A stretch of 41,180 nt of DNA, taken from contig NZ_JANBBE010000024.1 in NCBI RefSeq assembly GCF_024648825.1, positions 1 through 41,180 of the forward strand, read 5' to 3'. Within the stretch, counting starts at the first letter, position 1. Every line of letters starts with the position of its first letter. The translations under genes and the position numbers were made by a program. Below the pieces are notes generated by a model, which searched no databases, had not been told where the DNA came from, and was given only the letters and a program-made list of their open reading frames with translations. The stretch comes from Lentzea californiensis. GTDB taxonomy: Bacteria; Actinomycetota; Actinomycetes; Mycobacteriales; Pseudonocardiaceae. This document shows, piece by piece, positions 16,230-24,439 of this stretch.

Positions 16230-16263
16230 CACAACCCCGGCACGTGATCGCGCCGGGGTTGTG
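16230..16263. terminator. Bidirectional terminator
   Basis: CACAACCCCGGC pairs perfectly with GCCGGGGTTGTG around a 10-base loop, between the convergent PPA1309 and PDZ-protease genes. Confidence 0.8.
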
Positions 16264-16323
16264 ATGCGTTGCCCGATGTTCGCGGCAAGCGGACAGCGAC
16301 CACCCGCCGGGGTCGCGGCCGGG

Positions 16324-17403
16324 TCAGCAGCTGGGCGTGTCCTTGCCGGCGTTGAGCGCCTCCAGCGACGACACGGCGTCCGTCAGGTTCTCGACCTTGA
16401 TCAGCTTGAGGTCGGAGGGGGCCTGCTGCTTCGCGTCCGCGCAGTTGTCGGCGGGCACGAGGAACGCCGTGGCGCCCGCTTCCTTCGCGGCGACCATCTT
16501 GAAGGCGATGCCGCCGATGGGCTTCACGGTGCCGTCGCCGGTGATCTCGCCGGTGCCCGCGATGGACTTGCCGCCGTTGAGCTCGCCCGGCGTCAGCTTG
16601 TCGACGATCGCCAGCGCGAAGATCAGACCGGCCGAGGGACCGCCCACGTCGGACAGGCTGATCTTGATCTTGAACGGCACGTCGGCGCGGTCGACCGGCG
16701 AGATGCCGATGAAGCCCGCCGGGCGGCCGTCGTCGCGGGTGCCGAGGGTGAGCTGGGTCGACTGGGAGGTGCCGTCCTTCTCGAACGCCACCTCGATGCG
16801 GTCGCCGGGCTTGGTGTTCTCCAGCGCGCCGCTCACGTCGGCGGCGCTCTGCACCTGCTTGCCGTTGACCGAGATGATGCGGGCGCCGAGCGGGATCACG
16901 TTGTCCGCCGGGCTGCCCTTCGTGACCTGGTTCGCGATCACCATGCCCGGATACTTGAGGTGGTTCAGCGCCGCGACCTCGGCCGCGGTCTGCGACTCGC
17001 TGAACGCGCGCTCGTTGTTCTCCTGGACCTGCTGCTCCGACTCGCCGGGCTTGAAGAACTCCTCGCGCGGCGCCAGCGCGTAGCGGCCGGACAACCACAG
17101 ACCCAGCGCGCCGAACAGCGACACGTCGTCGGTGAGCGAGACCGTCGTCATGCGCAGAGTCCCCTTGGTGGGGAAGGTGTCCTGGCCCTCGACCGACACC
17201 ACGTCGGCGTCCTTGACCTGGCCGAGCACGTCGTAGGTCGGGCCGGGGCCCAGCGCGACGTACGGGACTCTGGCGAAACCGCCGAGCAGTCCGAGCGCCG
17301 CCACCACTAGGAAGCTGACGATCAGCGTCCACGTCCGGCGGGTCAGTCCGCGTTCCCTCGGCGGGGGCGCGGGTGGGGGTGCGGTCGTGACGGTTTCACT
17401 CAC
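16324..17403 (-). CDS. PDZ and Lon-type (S16) membrane protease, YlbL-like
   Basis: 359 aa from the GTG at 17403 (VSETVTTAPPP); an upstream in-frame ATG (17424) overlaps the divergent promoter. A single N-terminal membrane anchor (about 22-45) is followed by a PDZ domain (about 130-215) and a Lon proteolytic domain (about 225-350). The catalytic dyad is visible: serine in GGPSAGL and lysine in IGGIAFKMVAA, with TGEIT between them as in Lon. No ATPase domain is present, as in YlbL/Rv3194c relatives. It likely processes exported or membrane proteins. It is divergently transcribed from the DUF2342 gene. Confidence 0.9.
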   Translation of the reverse strand: MSETVTTAPPPAPPPRERGLTRRTWTLIVSFLVVAALGLLGGFARVPYVALGPGPTYDVLGQVKDADVVSVEGQDTFPTKGTLRMTTVSLTDDVSLFGALGLWLSGRYALAPREEFFKPGESEQQVQENNERAFSESQTAAEVAALNHLKYPGMVIANQVTKGSPADNVIPLGARIISVNGKQVQSAADVSGALENTKPGDRIEVAFEKDGTSQSTQLTLGTRDDGRPAGFIGISPVDRADVPFKIKISLSDVGGPSAGLIFALAIVDKLTPGELNGGKSIAGTGEITGDGTVKPIGGIAFKMVAAKEAGATAFLVPADNCADAKQQAPSDLKLIKVENLTDAVSSLEALNAGKDTPSC

Positions 17404-17447
17404 GGCTGAACAGCGTACGACCACGTCCGTCCGCGTACGGTAGAGGC

Positions 17448-18767
17448 ATGAGTGACGTGCCGTTCGGGTTCAGCCCGCACGACCCCGACGACAAGAGCGG
17501 GAAGCCGGGAGACAACCCGTTCGACTTCAGCCAGCTGGGCGACATGCTGAGCCAACTCGGCTCGATGTTGAGCAACGCGGGCTCGTCGAGCGGGCCGGTG
17601 AACTACGACCTCGCCAAGCAGATCGCGTTCCAGCAGCTGTCCTCGACGGCGACCACGATCGGGTTCGCCGCCGACCAGTCGAGCGCGGTCACCGACGCCG
17701 TGCACCTGGCCGAGATGTGGCTCGACCCGGTCACGTCGCTGCCCGCGGGCACCCGCACCACGCAGGCGTGGACCGCGCGCGACTGGATCGAGCGCACCAT
17801 CCCGACCTGGCAGCGCCTGTGCGACCCGGTGGCGCAGCGCATGTCCGGTGCCTGGGTAGAGGCGATGCCCGCCGAGGCCAAGCAGGCGGCGGGCCCGCTG
17901 CTCGCGATGCTCGGCCAGATGGGCGGCATGGCGTTCGGCTCGCAGCTCGGCAACGCGCTGGCGCAGCTCGGTGCCGAGGTGCTGACCTCGACCGACGTCG
18001 GCCTGCCGCTCGGTCCCGAGGGCACCGCGGCGCTGCTGCCGGCGAACATCGAGAAGTTCACCGAGGGCCTGGAGCGTCCCGCGTCCGAGGTCATGGTGTT
18101 CCTCGCCGCGCGCGAGGCCGCCCACCAGCGCCTTTTCACGCACGTGCCGTGGCTGCGGCAGCGCCTGCTCGACACCGTCGAGGAGTTCGCCAAGGGCATC
18201 AAGGTCGACACCTCTGCCCTGGAGCAGCTGGCCGGCCAGATCGACCCGTCGAACCCGGCCTCCATCGAGGAGGCCATGGGCTCGGGCCTGCTCGAGCCGC
18301 AGACCACCCCGGAGCAGAAGGCGGCGCTGAACCGCCTGGAGACGCTCCTCGCCCTCGTCGAGGGCTGGGTGGACGTCGTGGTCGACGCCGCCGTCGCCGA
18401 CCGCCTGCCCGGTGCCCCGGCCCTGCGCGAGACGCTGCGCCGCCGCCGTGCCTCCGGCGGCCCGGCCGAGCAGACGTTCGCGACGCTCGTGGGCCTGGAG
18501 CTGCGTCCGCGCAAGCTGCGGGCCGCCTCGGCCCTGTGGAAGCTGGTCGGCGACCAGCACGGCGTCGAGGTGCGCGACAGCGTGTGGGAGCACGCCGAGC
18601 TCGTCCCGACCGCCGAGGACCTCGACGACCCGCTGGAGTTCGCGGAGCGCCTGACGAACACCCGCAATGCGCTGGAGGACCCGATCGCCGAGCTGGAGCG
18701 CACCATGCGCGAGGGCGAGGGCAAGTCCGAGAACGGCGGCAAGCCAGACAAGCCAGAAGAGGCCTGA
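17448..18767 (+). CDS. Zincin-like metalloprotease, DUF2342 family
   Basis: 439 aa. The zincin motif variant REAAHQRLF (about 222-230) is characteristic of the DUF2342/Zincin_2 family (Rv3195-like), in which an EAAH helix replaces HEXXH. The N-terminus is low-complexity (FGFSPHDPDDKSGKPGDNP) and the C-terminus is charged and repetitive (EGEGKSENGGKPDKPEEA). No signal peptide is seen. Activity of this family is not established. It pairs divergently with the PDZ protease, an arrangement conserved in actinobacteria. Confidence 0.88.
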   Translation: MSDVPFGFSPHDPDDKSGKPGDNPFDFSQLGDMLSQLGSMLSNAGSSSGPVNYDLAKQIAFQQLSSTATTIGFAADQSSAVTDAVHLAEMWLDPVTSLPAGTRTTQAWTARDWIERTIPTWQRLCDPVAQRMSGAWVEAMPAEAKQAAGPLLAMLGQMGGMAFGSQLGNALAQLGAEVLTSTDVGLPLGPEGTAALLPANIEKFTEGLERPASEVMVFLAAREAAHQRLFTHVPWLRQRLLDTVEEFAKGIKVDTSALEQLAGQIDPSNPASIEEAMGSGLLEPQTTPEQKAALNRLETLLALVEGWVDVVVDAAVADRLPGAPALRETLRRRRASGGPAEQTFATLVGLELRPRKLRAASALWKLVGDQHGVEVRDSVWEHAELVPTAEDLDDPLEFAERLTNTRNALEDPIAELERTMREGEGKSENGGKPDKPEEA

Positions 18768-18780
18768 CCAGCACCTTGAC

Positions 18781-18824
18781 ACGTGAAGCGCCCGGCGAGC
18801 ACACCCTCGCCGGGCGCTTCACGT
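18781..18824. terminator. Strong bidirectional terminator
   Basis: A perfect 19-bp stem (18781-18799 with 18806-18824, core GAAGCGCCCGGCGAG) and a 6-base loop between convergent genes. T-rich sequence flanks it on one side only weakly. Confidence 0.85.
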
Positions 18825-18836
18825 TCGTCAGGATCT

Positions 18837-19364
18837 TCAGTCCTCTGTGATCCCCAGGCCTGCGGCGGCCGAGAGACCTTCCAGGTAGCCCATGGCCCGC
18901 TCGGTCTTCGGGTAGCGGTGGACCCACTCCCAGAAGTCCTTGCCGTGCCCTGGCACCAGCAGGTGCGCGAGTTCGTGCACCAGCACGTAGTCGAGCACCC
19001 ACGGCGGCACGTCGCGCAGCCGCTCGGACACGCGGATCGTGCCCTCGGTAGGCGTGCACGAGGCCCAGCGCGTGCGCATGGGCGGCACCCAGCGCACGCT
19101 CACCGGCTCCGCCAGCGAGTCCAGGTAGCGCGCCGACAGCTCGGCGCACCGCGCCATCAGCGCCTCGTCCGATGTGCGCGCAGGGGACTTCCTGCGCGTC
19201 TCACTGCGCTGGAGGCGGCTCAACATCTCCGCCACCCAGTGCTTCTCTTCCCCCTTGGTCATCCGTGCCGGCAGAAGGACGACGACGGTGTCGCCCTCCC
19301 GGTACGCGCTGACCATGCGGCGGCGCCGGGGGCTCCGCCGCACTTCCACCCGCGGTTCGGCCAT
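18837..19364 (-). CDS. SprT/YgjP-like metallopeptidase
   Basis: 175 aa from the ATG at 19364; the longer frame upstream is antisense to other genes. The zinc motif VHELAHLLVPGHGKDFW (about 124-140) gives HEXXH plus a downstream histidine and is typical of the YgjP (DUF45) family. WASCTPTEGTIRVSERLRDVP before it is also conserved in this family. The protein lacks a signal peptide and is probably cytosolic. Substrate is unknown. It is convergent to the DUF2342 gene and shares its terminator. Confidence 0.85.
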   Translation of the reverse strand: MAEPRVEVRRSPRRRRMVSAYREGDTVVVLLPARMTKGEEKHWVAEMLSRLQRSETRRKSPARTSDEALMARCAELSARYLDSLAEPVSVRWVPPMRTRWASCTPTEGTIRVSERLRDVPPWVLDYVLVHELAHLLVPGHGKDFWEWVHRYPKTERAMGYLEGLSAAAGLGITED

Positions 19365-19559
19365 GCAGTCACCGTAAACGCCGTCACCGACAATTTTCGG
19401 CCCCCAACCGGCGGCAGGCGCGCACCCGGCGGGTGAAGTTCCACCGAACGGCGGCTGGACACGCGCGGGATCGACATGCGCGGTTTCGCGCTCCTGCGGA
19501 GGTACCGTCGCGCCAAGGTCCCCGAGTGTGTCCGCACTCACAACTGCAAGGGAGGGGCT

Positions 19560-19715
19560 GTGGCCGACACCTACAACGGCTACTGCGTCAAGTGTCGCGA
19601 GAAGCGCGACTTCGACGGCAACGTCGAGGAGACCAATGGGCGGCGCATGGCGAAGGGCACCTGCCCTGTCTGCGGTACGAAGATGACGCGGATCCTCGGC
19701 AAGGCCAAGGTCTGA
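19560..19715 (+). CDS. DUF5679-type small zinc-ribbon protein
   Basis: 51 aa from the GTG at 19560, chosen because GGGAGGGG lies just upstream; a longer frame exists but without a ribosome binding site. Two CXXC knuckles, CVKCREK (about 9) and CPVCGTK (about 38), would bind one zinc. The pattern MADTYNGYCVKCREKRDF and the basic end GKAKV match the DUF5679 family of actinobacterial proteins, of unknown role. A terminator directly after the stop closes this unit. Confidence 0.85.
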   Translation: MADTYNGYCVKCREKRDFDGNVEETNGRRMAKGTCPVCGTKMTRILGKAKV

Positions 19716-19723
19716 CGTTTGCG

Positions 19724-19750
19724 CTGGCAGGGGGCCACGCCCCCTGCCAG
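19724..19750 (+). terminator. Terminator after the DUF5679 gene
   Basis: CTGGCAGGGGGC pairs perfectly with GCCCCCTGCCAG (12-bp stem, 3-base loop). It lies 8 bp after the stop and ends 10 bp before the next start, and argues against a longer start for the next gene. Confidence 0.85.
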
Positions 19751-19760
19751 TCTTGCCGTC

Positions 19761-20561
19761 GTGGACACAAGACCTCGCGTGCGTACAGGACTGGCCGTGG
19801 TGCGCAGAGCCCCCGGCGTCGTCCAGGTCGGCATCGACCCGAAGCACGCCGTCGTGATCGACGCGCTGCCCGAGGCGCTGGTCGACGAACTGATCGCCCT
19901 CGACGGCCGGCACACTGTCGCTGAACTGGGTGAAAGGCTGGAAAGCCGAGGTGGAAACCCCACCCAGCTGGGTGAAGTCCTCGCTTCACTCGAAGAGGCC
20001 GGTCTGCTCGACGACGGTCCTGCGGCCAGAGGTGGGACGGCCGCCGTGCACGGGTCCGGGCACCTCGCGCTCTCCATCACTTCGCTCCTGGTGGAATCCA
20101 GCGTTCAGCTCGCCCACAACGCCGATCTGACCGTGCTGGCGGCGACGCTCGTCCCCGATCCGAACCTCGTGGGCACGCTGATGGCGTTCCGTACGCCGCA
20201 TCTGGCCGTGCGCGTGCGTGAGGGCGTGGGGATCGTGGGGCCGCTGGTCCTACCTGGTCGTTCTTCGTGCCTGAACTGCGCGGACCTGCACCGCGCCGAC
20301 CAGGATCCGGCGTGGCCCGTCATCGCGGCCCAGCTCGCCAGCCGGCCGGCCTCCACCGACGTGCTGTTCGCGTCGGGCACGGCGGCGCTGGCGGTGGCGC
20401 AGGTCCTGGAGTCGCTGAGCTACGTCCGCGGCCGCGACCAGACCCCTCCGCCCGTGGTGAACGCCACTCTCGAGCTCGACCTCATGTCCGGTGTTGCTGA
20501 GAGGCGAAGCTGGTATCCGCACCCGGACTGTCAGTGCTCCGCACATAACATGGCCGAGTGA
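19761..20561 (+). CDS. E1-like (ThiF-fold) protein, TOMM-cyclodehydratase-related
   Basis: 266 aa from the GTG at 19761 (reading VDTRPRVRTGL). An N-terminal winged-helix-like clamp (about 20-75, HTVAELGERLESRGG..LEEAGLLDDG) is followed by an E1-type fold. The nucleotide loop is degenerate (HGSGHLALSI). A zinc site is suggested by CLNC (about 170) and CQC (about 258), the usual E1 tetra-cysteine position. Relatives are annotated as leader-binding or cyclodehydratase parts of RiPP systems; mycobacteria carry an equivalent gene (Rv3196) next to an ABC1 kinase. No RiPP precursor or maturase is seen here. Its stop overlaps the kinase GTG. Confidence 0.7.
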   Translation: MDTRPRVRTGLAVVRRAPGVVQVGIDPKHAVVIDALPEALVDELIALDGRHTVAELGERLESRGGNPTQLGEVLASLEEAGLLDDGPAARGGTAAVHGSGHLALSITSLLVESSVQLAHNADLTVLAATLVPDPNLVGTLMAFRTPHLAVRVREGVGIVGPLVLPGRSSCLNCADLHRADQDPAWPVIAAQLASRPASTDVLFASGTAALAVAQVLESLSYVRGRDQTPPPVVNATLELDLMSGVAERRSWYPHPDCQCSAHNMAE

Positions 20562-21868
20562 CCGAGATTCCGCGCAAGGCCGTGCAGCGCACCGCCAAGC
20601 TGGCGAGCCTCCCGCTCGGGGTGGCCGGCCGGGTTGTCGGCGGCTGGGGGAAGCGACTGACCGGACGCGCGGCCGACGAGGTCAACGCCGAGGTGACGGC
20701 CAAGACGGCGGAGCAGGTCTTCGCGGTGCTCGGCCAGCTCAAGGGCGGGGCCATGAAGTTCGGGCAGGCGCTGAGCGTGTTCGAGGCGGCCGTCCCCGAC
20801 GAGCTGGCGGCCCCGTACCGCGAGGCGCTGACGAAGCTGCAGACCGCGGCCCCGCCGATGCCCGCCCGCACCACGCACCGCGTGCTCGCCGAACAGCTGG
20901 GCGCGTCCTGGACGAAGCGCTTCCAGGAGTTCGACGACGTCCCGGCCGCGTCGGCGTCCATCGGCCAGGTGCACCGCGCGGTGTGGCACGACGGCCGCGA
21001 CGTGGCGGTGAAGGTCCAGTACCCCGGTGCGGACGAGGCCCTGCGCGCCGACCTGAAGCAGCTGCTGCGGTTCAGCCGCCTGCTGCAGGCGATCATGCCC
21101 GGCACCGACGTGCGCCCGTTGCTGGAGGAGCTGCGCGACAGGTACCTGGAGGAGCTCGACTACCGCGACGAGGCCGCGAACCAGCGCACCTTCGCGAAGG
21201 CCTTCGAGAACGACCCGCACGTGCTGGTCCCCCGCGTCATCGCCTCGGCGCCCAAGGTCATGGTGACCGAGTGGACCTCCGGCGTGGGCCTGTCGCACAT
21301 CATCCGCGAGGGCTCCGTCGAAGACCGCGACCTGGCGGGCCAGCTGCTCGCCGAGTTCCACTTCTCCGCCCCGTCCCGCTCCGGCCTGCTGCACGCCGAC
21401 CCGCACCCCGGCAACTTCATGCTGGGCGACGACGGCCGCCTGCGCGTGATCGACTTCGGCGCCGTGGCCCGCCTGCCCGACGGCCTGCCCAAGACGCTGG
21501 GCCTGATGACCAGGCTGGCCCTCGACGGCCGCTCCGCCGACCTCGTCGAACTGCTGCGCACCGAGAACTTCATCCGCGAGGGCATGGAACTGCACGGCGA
21601 GGACGTCCTCGGCTACCTGGCACCGTTCGTGGAACCGCTGCGCGCCGAGTCGTTCCACTTCACCCGCCGCTGGCTGCAGTCGCAGGCCGAACGAGTGGGC
21701 GACCTGCGCAGCCCGGACTCGCAGACGGGCCGCTCTTTGAACCTGCCACCGCAGTACCTGCTGATCCACCGCGTGACAATGGGCGCGACGGGCATTCTCT
21801 GCCAACTCGACGCCCACGTGACCGCGCACGAAATCGTCGCACGGTGGCAACCGGGATTCGCCGACTAA
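20558..21868 (+). CDS. ABC1/UbiB-family atypical kinase
   Basis: 436 aa from a GTG that overlaps the preceding stop (GTGA). The family hallmarks are in order: KXGQ motif (KGGAMKFGQ, about 62-70), the A-rich loop ASASIGQVHRA (about 130-140), the lysine in VAVKVQYPG, EELDYRDEAANQ, the catalytic loop LLHADPHPGNF and the metal-binding VIDFGAV. ABC1 kinases act as ATPases in quinone or lipid metabolism. Actinobacteria use menaquinone rather than ubiquinone, so the partner is unclear. Coupling to the E1-like gene is conserved in Mycobacterium (Rv3196-Rv3197), which suggests a joint function. Confidence 0.92.
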   Translation: MTEIPRKAVQRTAKLASLPLGVAGRVVGGWGKRLTGRAADEVNAEVTAKTAEQVFAVLGQLKGGAMKFGQALSVFEAAVPDELAAPYREALTKLQTAAPPMPARTTHRVLAEQLGASWTKRFQEFDDVPAASASIGQVHRAVWHDGRDVAVKVQYPGADEALRADLKQLLRFSRLLQAIMPGTDVRPLLEELRDRYLEELDYRDEAANQRTFAKAFENDPHVLVPRVIASAPKVMVTEWTSGVGLSHIIREGSVEDRDLAGQLLAEFHFSAPSRSGLLHADPHPGNFMLGDDGRLRVIDFGAVARLPDGLPKTLGLMTRLALDGRSADLVELLRTENFIREGMELHGEDVLGYLAPFVEPLRAESFHFTRRWLQSQAERVGDLRSPDSQTGRSLNLPPQYLLIHRVTMGATGILCQLDAHVTAHEIVARWQPGFAD

Positions 21869-21953
21869 CTCGTCCGGGTGAACTGAGGCTGAGTTGTCCA
21901 CAGCTTGGCCCTCAGCCCCCTCCGACCGCTTCCAGCTGCGCCACGATGAACCC

Positions 21954-22496
21954 ATGGCACCCATCGCGACCATCGCTGAACTGCGCAAATCCGGGATCTC
22001 CGCACGGGAGGTCCTGCGCCACTGCACCCCCGCCGGCTCATGGCAGCGGCTGCTGCCCGGCGTAGTCCTGACCACCCCCGCACCGGCCACTCGCCTCGAC
22101 AGACTGCGCGCGGTCCTTTCTTTCGCTGGGCCTTCTTCGGTGATCACAGGAGCCGACGCACTGGTTCGACAAGGAGCCGCACTTTCTCTTCCGCGGCACA
22201 TTCACGTCCTCGCGGGAAGCAATGTGCGAAGAGCGAATCCGTGGATTCTGCTGGAACGCACAACCCGTCCGCCGGCCGTGGTGGAACGCCACGGCCTGAG
22301 GCTCGCGCGTGCAGCGCGGGCCGCCCTCGACTTGGCCCGGCGCGAGCTGAACCCGCGCGCCATCGCCGAGATCCTCGACGCCGTGGTGAGTGCGCGGTTG
22401 TGCACGCCGGTGGAGCTCCGGGAGGAGTTACGGGTGAGCAGCCGGCGGGGAACGGCCCTGGTCAGACAGGCCTTGTGCCACCGGTACCCGATCTGA
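21954..22496 (+). CDS. AbiEi/DUF559-like N-terminal-domain protein
   Basis: 180 aa from the ATG at 21954; the frame is open further upstream with no ribosome binding site. The winged-helix start (IAELRKSGISAREVLRHCTPAGSWQRLLPGVVLTTPAP) followed by DRLRAVLSFAG..VITGADALVRQG resembles the N-terminal half of actinobacterial AbiEi-antitoxin-like/DUF559 proteins. Those are usually near 300 aa, with a C-terminal endonuclease-like domain; here the protein ends after SRRGTALVRQAL, so the C-terminal domain is missing. No frameshifted continuation was found. No toxin gene lies next to it. Confidence 0.6.
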   Translation: MAPIATIAELRKSGISAREVLRHCTPAGSWQRLLPGVVLTTPAPATRLDRLRAVLSFAGPSSVITGADALVRQGAALSLPRHIHVLAGSNVRRANPWILLERTTRPPAVVERHGLRLARAARAALDLARRELNPRAIAEILDAVVSARLCTPVELREELRVSSRRGTALVRQALCHRYPI

Positions 22497-22686
22497 CGGC
22501 AGGCCGGACGACTCTCACGCGACATGCCGTCTGGCCCTGGGATTTCACGTCACCTGACCAGCGGACTCTCGAGTTTCGTGTCGCCAGATCCCGGCGGGCT
22601 CTCACCTGAGATCCCGCGCCACCTCAACTCGATCCCACCTCAAGTCGGACGCGCGCCGCACCGCGCGATCCGCAGAGCCAGGCAGG

Positions 22687-22872
22687 TCAGCGCCAGTACT
22701 CGTCCGGCAGCTTGCCCTCGATGTCCCGGACGTGGGTCTTCGAGCACACCTGACACAACCACCGGAGCGATCCGCCGGTCCGCTCCGACGACCAGGCCAG
22801 GAAATCCAGGTCGGGAACGGAGGAACGCAGCCGCCCGCATCTGTGGCACACCGGCTCCGCCCCTGCGGTCAC
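22687..22872 (-). CDS. Small CXXC zinc-ribbon protein coupled to the methyltransferase
   Basis: 61 aa from a GTG that overlaps the methyltransferase stop (GTGA). CHRCG (about 10) and CQVCSKTH (about 44) are spaced as a two-knuckle zinc ribbon. The C-terminal tail DIEGKLPDEYW is acidic. It was found by following the frame after the methyltransferase. Similar small proteins occur in actinobacteria but no function is known. Translational coupling suggests joint expression with the methyltransferase. Confidence 0.75.
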   Translation of the reverse strand: MTAGAEPVCHRCGRLRSSVPDLDFLAWSSERTGGSLRWLCQVCSKTHVRDIEGKLPDEYWR

Positions 22873-23741
22873 CGGCGCCGCCCCACGTGAACGGTGTCGG
22901 TTTCCAGCAGGAACACGTCCTCGCGGGCGCCGACGTACTCCGAGTCGGAGGGGTTGAGCAGGCGGCGGAGCGCGTCGCGGTCGGCGGGGTGCAGGTGGGT
23001 GCCGGTGATCTCGTTCAGCCAGGTCAGGCGGTCGACCGCCCAGTCGCGGACCAGTTGTTTGGCAGGGGCCGGGTGGTCTACGACGAAGCTGAAGGCGCTG
23101 ATCTCGCCGAGGCCCGCGTCCGCCAGGGCCACGTTCCAGCCGACCGGGAGGCGGGCTGAGCCCGTCATGTTCTCGCGCATCGACACGAACCACGAGGCGC
23201 GGGCCGCGGCCATGCGGTCCTGCAGGCCGGGCGAGCCGACGCCCAGGTCCCACGGGAGGAAGCGGGTTTCGAGGCCGCCTTCCGCGAGGGCCAGCCAGCC
23301 GCCGGGAGCCAGGGCTTCCACAAGGCGTTTCATTCCGCGCAACTGATCAGGGAGGTGGTGGATCACCCGGGAGCCCCAGATGAGCTCGACCGGGCCGGCG
23401 AACGACAGCGGGGCTTCGGCGGCGAGGTCGGCGAGCACCGGCTTCACCGACACGGCGCCGTCGGTTTCCGCGCGGGCCGCGGCGCAGGCCGCGTCCAGCA
23501 GTTCGGGGGTGGCGTCGACCAGGACCAGGACGCCTCCGCCGTGGTCTCGCAGGGCCGCGGCGAGCGGCACGCTCATGGATCCCGCGCCGCAGCCGACGTC
23601 CATCACGACCGGCGAGTCGGGCAAGGGCTCGACCAGTCTGCGGGCGACCGAGGTCAGCGCCTCCGCCTGCAGCGAGCCGTAGCGCCTCATCGCGTGGAGG
23701 CGGGCTGACCAGTCGATTCCGTCGTGAGTGTGGTGCGGCAC
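22869..23741 (-). CDS. Class I SAM-dependent methyltransferase
   Basis: 290 aa from a GTG. The SAM-binding core is clear: motif I VVMDVGCGAGSMSVPLA (about 45-61), the acidic end of strand 2 VLVDATPELLDAA, motif III-like LIWGSRVIHHL and motif IV ALAPGGWLALAEGG. Substrate cannot be told; the C-terminal half (about 165-290) has no family signature. The next gene overlaps its stop by 4 bp. There is no evidence of linkage to a biosynthetic cluster. Confidence 0.85.
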   Translation of the reverse strand: MPHHTHDGIDWSARLHAMRRYGSLQAEALTSVARRLVEPLPDSPVVMDVGCGAGSMSVPLAAALRDHGGGVLVLVDATPELLDAACAAARAETDGAVSVKPVLADLAAEAPLSFAGPVELIWGSRVIHHLPDQLRGMKRLVEALAPGGWLALAEGGLETRFLPWDLGVGSPGLQDRMAAARASWFVSMRENMTGSARLPVGWNVALADAGLGEISAFSFVVDHPAPAKQLVRDWAVDRLTWLNEITGTHLHPADRDALRRLLNPSDSEYVGAREDVFLLETDTVHVGRRR

Positions 23742-23767
23742 AAAGGGAACGGTACGGAGGAACGGCC

Positions 23768-23803
23768 GAGGCCGCCATCCACCTTCTCGTGGATGACGGC
23801 CTC
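23768..23803 (-). terminator. Terminator downstream of the whiB7 operon
   Basis: GAGGCCGCCATCCA pairs with TGGATGACGGCCTC (13 of 14 pairs, 8-base loop). It lies 12 bp beyond the stop of the gene after whiB7. Confidence 0.7.
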
Positions 23804-23815
23804 AGCTCGAGACTG

Positions 23816-24031
23816 TCAGAGGTCGAAGCGAGCCGCTCTGCGTCCCGCCCATCGCGACAACCTGCGCCAACGTTGCGCTGACGCGAGGCGGTTCGCCAGG
23901 CGTTGCTCTTCTGCGAACCTCTGGGCTTCTTGTATTCGTATTCGGACGAGTTCTTCATTCAGAGACATGGGAGTCAGGGCCTCGTTCAGGTAGGCGGGCA
24001 TTGCGCTGTGGTTCAGATGCACGGTGTTCAC
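23816..24031 (-). CDS. Small charged protein co-translated with WhiB7
   Basis: 71 aa from a GTG that overlaps the whiB7 stop (GTGA). The middle (about 24-60, LNEELVRIRIQEAQRFAEEQRLANRLASAQRWRRLSRWA) is a long amphipathic, arginine-rich helix, and the end is RRAARFDL. No family is recognised. Being the second gene of the whiB7 transcript it should be induced by the same stress, so it could belong to the resistance response. Confidence 0.7.
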   Translation of the reverse strand: MNTVHLNHSAMPAYLNEALTPMSLNEELVRIRIQEAQRFAEEQRLANRLASAQRWRRLSRWAGRRAARFDL

Positions 24032-24348
24032 GCCGCCGCCTCCGTCTTGCTGGCAGTGACAACAGTCGCGTCCTTGCGCGGACGGCCACGGGGCCGCTTG
24101 CGCGCGATGACGACTCCGCGCTCGAAGATCTCTCCACCCCAGACGCCCCACGGCTCGTGACGTGCGATCGCGCCGGCGAGGCACTCCGCGAGAACCGGGC
24201 AGGTTCCGCAGAAGGACTTCGCCTTCTCGAGGTCAGCAGGCGCGTCAGCGAACCAGAGGTCGGGGTTGTGGGTGCGGCAGGGGATGTCGAGCCCCTCCGC
24301 GAGGTCCGGAAGTCCCTCTCCGGTGAGCGGGACAGTCGCGGTCAACAT
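24028..24348 (-). CDS. whiB7: WhiB7-type iron-sulfur transcription factor
   Basis: 106 aa. Redox-sensitive Fe-S regulator that works with the housekeeping sigma factor to switch on intrinsic antibiotic resistance. The four cluster ligands are C24, C47, C50 and C56 (CXXCXXXXXC pattern). The sigma-binding EPWGVWGGE turn is at 65-73 and a C-terminal AT-hook RPRGRPRK at 85-92 distinguishes WhiB7 from other Wbl proteins. AAGGAG lies upstream of the ATG. uvrD2 is the next conserved gene upstream, as in Mycobacterium (Rv3197A-Rv3198c). A terminator and a long leader ORF precede it. Confidence 0.93.
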   Translation of the reverse strand: MLTATVPLTGEGLPDLAEGLDIPCRTHNPDLWFADAPADLEKAKSFCGTCPVLAECLAGAIARHEPWGVWGGEIFERGVVIARKRPRGRPRKDATVVTASKTEAAA

Positions 24349-24382
24349 CAGGGTTTTCTCCTTGTGTGGGGTACTGCGAAAA

Positions 24383-24423
24383 CACGAAAGCCGCGGACTC
24401 TGTACGAGTCCGCGGCTTTCGTG
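24383..24423 (-). terminator. Leader attenuator terminator ahead of whiB7
   Basis: A perfect 18-bp stem (24383-24400 with 24406-24423, core AAAGCCGCGGACTC) with a 5-base loop. On the minus strand it is followed by TTTTCG. It sits 34 bp upstream of the whiB7 start and downstream of the leader ORF, where an attenuator would act. Confidence 0.88.
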
Positions 24424-24439
24424 AGCCTGGTGGTCCTTC

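Noticed and set aside
19719..19760. Longer start for the E1-like gene
   Set aside because: It would place the perfect terminator hairpin of the preceding gene inside the coding region.
21895..21903. TTGTCCACA, a perfect DnaA-box-like sequence
   Set aside because: A single site without a cluster, AT-rich region or dnaA/dnaN neighbours; not an origin.
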